64,000 bases of DNA, taken from the NCBI RefSeq assembly GCF_027116575.1, contig NZ_CP098252.1, positions 1,302,001 to 1,366,000 on the forward strand, given 5' to 3'. Shown in pieces: positions 61,206 through 64,000 of this stretch. A program made the position numbers and the translations under genes. The stretch is from Oxalobacter aliiformigenes. GTDB taxonomy: Bacteria > Pseudomonadota > Gammaproteobacteria > Burkholderiales > Burkholderiaceae_D. Below the pieces are notes generated by a model. It did not search any database, was not told where the DNA came from, and worked only from the letters and a program-made list of their open reading frames with translations. Position 1 is the first letter of the stretch; each line of letters begins with the position of its first letter.

Positions 61206-64000
61206 ATGCACACCAATTTTCCTCCACGGTGCCAAATGACAGTACTGGCTGCTGCACTTTGTTTCACTTTTCCCATGACTTCTGCAGAAAATATTACTGG
61301 AAATTCAGGTAGTACGTCTTTTACAGGTTCAACTTATGAATTAAGTGGAAACATAACCGCTTCAATGACTTACAATTATGCAAATAATAACAAGGGTATT
61401 TTTTCTTCTTCGGAGAGCACCCAAACTGTCAGCGGTACAGACGACGGTCTGAAAATCACTGCCAAGGGCGGTACCGTATTTCTGGCAAAAGGAAACAATC
61501 AGACTATTGATTTCTCACAGTCAAAAAATGTAGTGATTTTCTCGGAAACCGGGAAAATTTTTCAGGTGACGGGAAATGGGCAGGAAGACGAAAACCGCAA
61601 TACTGTCCAAAAAATCACAGGATACTTTGATAAATTACATGCCAACGATACCGGCAGATTCGGAATTATGGCCGGTATTGCAGGTCCATCGGGTGCAGTT
61701 ATCCATAATAATGCCGGTATCCAGTTTCTGGGAAATTCTGCAAATGATCCTGCCGGCACTATCAGATTGATCAGTACCGAGTCCAATGCTGCAAACAAAC
61801 GTGGTACGGCCATTTTCAATTTCGGATCCAATGTCTCGAATCTGGGTATCCAGAGAATTTTTATGCCAGTCGGCCAAATCGGGGAAGCAAACAGTCCTTT
61901 TGTTTTCGGTATCGTCGATGTTTACGGCAAGGAACAGTATATTCATGAGATAGGCAGTCTCTACGCTTCAGATATAGGTGTTGCTTCGGGAACGTTTTCA
62001 ATGACGTCCGATAGCGGTACACAAATCATCCATTCCATCGATTCAATTAACATCGGCAATACAAACGGATCTTTGGGCTATGGCTATGGTCTGCATGGTA
62101 TTTACAACTGGAGTGACAGTGGAGCGATACTGGACGGTAACCGGCATATCGGTTCACAATATGTCGGTATCACGAAAAACATCACTGTCACGAGCAATAA
62201 CGCAGAAAACGCTTTCGGGATCAACAACCGTGGTGGTGAACAGGTCATCGAAGCCAAACCCGGAAATCCGGATGAAAGCGTCCGTATCAGCGCAAGCGCT
62301 CCCAAAGCACAAGCCTTTTCGGTACTTGTCTCTCCCATCCTGAGTGGAACATCATCGTTTGACACCTTTACCTTTTTGAAAGGAAATTTCAGTATTGATG
62401 CAGGCGATATTCTGGTTCAGAACAATTGTGCAGAAGGGATGTGTACATCGTCATCCCTTTACCTTGTTCAGGATACCCGGGCTGCCGGGAATACTTTGAC
62501 ACTGAATGATGATGTCGGTATACAGATCAGAAAAGGACAGAACGATGGCGACACACTCACGACATCCCTGACACTGGGAGATGATCACAAGCAGGAAGAC
62601 AAGGGATACAACATCCGGCTTGGAAAGAACAGTTATATAAACGACCAGGGTATTTTCCGTGGAAAAGGTATTGTTGCTGCTAAATTCGATAAAGCGGCCT
62701 TCAATTCCGCAATGGCTCTGGGCGATGAAGGAAGAGGTCATGGAATTGTCAGCGGTGGCGTTCTCCTGAAAAATGTGGAAAAGACTCTGGGAGGCAGCAA
62801 CTCCCATCTGGATGTGCAAATTCCGATCACCGCTGATGATGTTCCCGATGAGAAGGAAGCCCGCAAGATCATGCGTTCGGCCGTCAACAATATTTTTGTC
62901 AACAAAGGCGTCGAGAACATTCGGGAACGAATCGATCTCGAAAAATGGGAAGACGAAAAAGGGGTATACGAGAAATACAAGTATGTCGCAGGGAAAGTCT
63001 ATATCAATGAAGGCAAAATCAGCGGCGGCTACGAGGAAGAGTATTATTTTGACGACCCGGAACTCGTTGGAAATCAGAACAATATCAGAGACCATCTCGA
63101 CGACAAGGCCGTTTTGACCATGCTTCCGACAGACGGAGCGGTGACCGGTGAAAATGGTGTCTTTGTTTCCATGACGCCAGAAGGCAAGCAGATTTCTTTG
63201 CCATTGACGTCAACAGGTACAACGTACCGCGCCATCTACAAGGAAATTCCCGAAGATCCCTCAGAAAATAATAAAGATCCGGATACTCCGGGAAGCGGAA
63301 GCGATACGAATGAGGGAGCGGGAGAAGGTTCCGGCAGCATGATTACCGGCCCTGGTACTGCTAAACCGCTTCCCCCTCCCAAAGCGCTTGCCATACAGGA
63401 CGGAAAGCTCTGTCTTGACGGCAAGCCTCTGACGGTTGACGAGAATGGCAATTTCCGTGATCCGGATGGCAAACCCGTTGATGTGGAAGTCACAACGGAC
63501 AATGCAAAGGCGATCTATGCTTGGGAAGGGGAAATCGGAGAAAAGATCTTTGAGGAAACGGTCAAGGAAAAAGAACCATCTTCAACCGTCAATACGATTG
63601 ATTCCGCGGCCATCACGGATTATTACCTGTGGCGTATGGAAAACGAAACCCTTTATCAGCGAATGGGGGAAGTGAGGGACCGGTCTGACCTTGAAGGCAG
63701 CTGGGTCCGTATTCTGGGAGGAAGGAATACTCTGAATAAAGGAAAACATTATTTCAAACATGAGTATTATGGAATCCAGTTGGGGCTGGATCAGGTGTTC
63801 AACAAGGAAGATGGAGGCAAGTGGATATTGGGAGGAGGCCTTACTTATACACATGGCGAGACCGACTTGCGCAATGGCGGCGACGGCAAGAACTGGCTTG
63901 GCAGCATTTCCCTGTATGGTGTCCGCAAATTTGACGATGGCGGCTATATAGACCTTATTGTGAAGGCAAGCAAAATCAATCATGACTACAAAGCGGTCAG
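61206..64000 (+). CDS. Autotransporter AT3, 3' end outside the window
   Basis: The frame is open for 931 codons to the window edge. A signal peptide (MTVLAAALCFTFPMTSA, cleaved before ENIT) is followed by a large passenger of beta-repeat sequence. An acidic region (about 555-640) comes next, then a low-complexity linker (DPDTPGSGSDTNEGAGEGSG, PLPPP). The pre-barrel YYLWRMENETLYQRMGEVRD and the first barrel strands GSWVRILGGRN follow from about residue 830. The barrel is unlike those of AT1 and AT2 and nearer the pertactin type. No Shine-Dalgarno is seen before the ATG. Upstream are the inverted repeats and three phased TTAA boxes. It is truncated only by the window. Confidence 0.88.
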   Translation, partial: MHTNFPPRCQMTVLAAALCFTFPMTSAENITGNSGSTSFTGSTYELSGNITASMTYNYANNNKGIFSSSESTQTVSGTDDGLKITAKGGTVFLAKGNNQTIDFSQSKNVVIFSETGKIFQVTGNGQEDENRNTVQKITGYFDKLHANDTGRFGIMAGIAGPSGAVIHNNAGIQFLGNSANDPAGTIRLISTESNAANKRGTAIFNFGSNVSNLGIQRIFMPVGQIGEANSPFVFGIVDVYGKEQYIHEIGSLYASDIGVASGTFSMTSDSGTQIIHSIDSINIGNTNGSLGYGYGLHGIYNWSDSGAILDGNRHIGSQYVGITKNITVTSNNAENAFGINNRGGEQVIEAKPGNPDESVRISASAPKAQAFSVLVSPILSGTSSFDTFTFLKGNFSIDAGDILVQNNCAEGMCTSSSLYLVQDTRAAGNTLTLNDDVGIQIRKGQNDGDTLTTSLTLGDDHKQEDKGYNIRLGKNSYINDQGIFRGKGIVAAKFDKAAFNSAMALGDEGRGHGIVSGGVLLKNVEKTLGGSNSHLDVQIPITADDVPDEKEARKIMRSAVNNIFVNKGVENIRERIDLEKWEDEKGVYEKYKYVAGKVYINEGKISGGYEEEYYFDDPELVGNQNNIRDHLDDKAVLTMLPTDGAVTGENGVFVSMTPEGKQISLPLTSTGTTYRAIYKEIPEDPSENNKDPDTPGSGSDTNEGAGEGSGSMITGPGTAKPLPPPKALAIQDGKLCLDGKPLTVDENGNFRDPDGKPVDVEVTTDNAKAIYAWEGEIGEKIFEETVKEKEPSSTVNTIDSAAITDYYLWRMENETLYQRMGEVRDRSDLEGSWVRILGGRNTLNKGKHYFKHEYYGIQLGLDQVFNKEDGGKWILGGGLTYTHGETDLRNGGDGKNWLGSISLYGVRKFDDGGYIDLIVKASKINHDYKAV

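Noticed and set aside
1..64000. CRISPR arrays, rRNA genes, insertion sequences
   Set aside because: Scanning by eye found no regularly spaced repeats, transposase motifs or rRNA-like sequence. The only tandem repeat is within the 37860-38288 gene.

Overview
The window looks like a chromosomal segment of a Gram-negative betaproteobacterium, most likely an Oxalobacter-type member of the Oxalobacteraceae. This is inferred from the protein types and general look of the genes, not from a database match. Supporting signs are outer-membrane autotransporters, a TonB-independent catecholate-siderophore ABC system with a Fur box, RecBCD, an rpmB-rpmG pair and a hydroxysqualene synthase of the HpnC type. 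Coding density is high. Two tRNA genes are present (Gly-CCC, Leu-UAG). No rRNA, CRISPR array, insertion sequence or complete prophage is visible.

Layout. 0.4-3.2 kb: autotransporter AT1 (minus). 4-10.8 kb: inorganic pyrophosphatase, an MFS exporter, a diguanylate cyclase, a TauE/SafE permease, an unusual ion channel and MscL. 11.1-12.3 kb: a SqrR/BigR-like ArsR repressor with two YeeE/YedE half-transporters behind an AT-rich palindrome. 12.7-19.2 kb: a Nim-like flavoprotein, DUF445, a tyrosine phosphatase, a P-type cation ATPase and a tandem universal stress protein. 19.4-25 kb: a decayed macrodomain gene, an RmlC-like gene, an FAH-family hydrolase, a hypoxanthine-DNA glycosylase, small unknown genes, GNAT and an iron-dependent alcohol dehydrogenase. 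25.3-28.1 kb: an AT-rich SF1 helicase-nuclease fusion. 28.3-32.1 kb: a Fur-boxed iron-siderophore ABC operon. 32.6-36.3 kb: an OafA-like acyltransferase, L33, L28 and HpnC. 36.5-49.2 kb: an accessory stretch with small unknown proteins, a tandem-repeat protein, both tRNAs, phage-like scraps (including an SSB), a secreted PLD nuclease, a glycosyltransferase and two paralogous membrane proteins flanking small genes. 49.3-51.5 kb: autotransporter AT2 (minus), frameshifted. 51.9-60.8 kb: recC-recB-recD (minus). 61.2-64 kb: autotransporter AT3 (plus), running off the window.

The most striking signal lies upstream of the autotransporters. Each of the three genes is preceded by a pair of exactly inverted 13-17 bp repeats, 135-200 bp apart, built as TTAA-N6-TTAA. 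The central six bases are the same in both arms of a pair but differ from gene to gene. That is the layout expected of invertible promoter segments flipped by a site-specific recombinase, with AT1 also carrying a 27-base homopolymer inside its segment. AT2 additionally has a one-base insertion in an A tract within its barrel. Together they suggest a surface-protein repertoire switched on and off by phase variation. No recombinase gene lies in the window, so this stays an inference to be tested.
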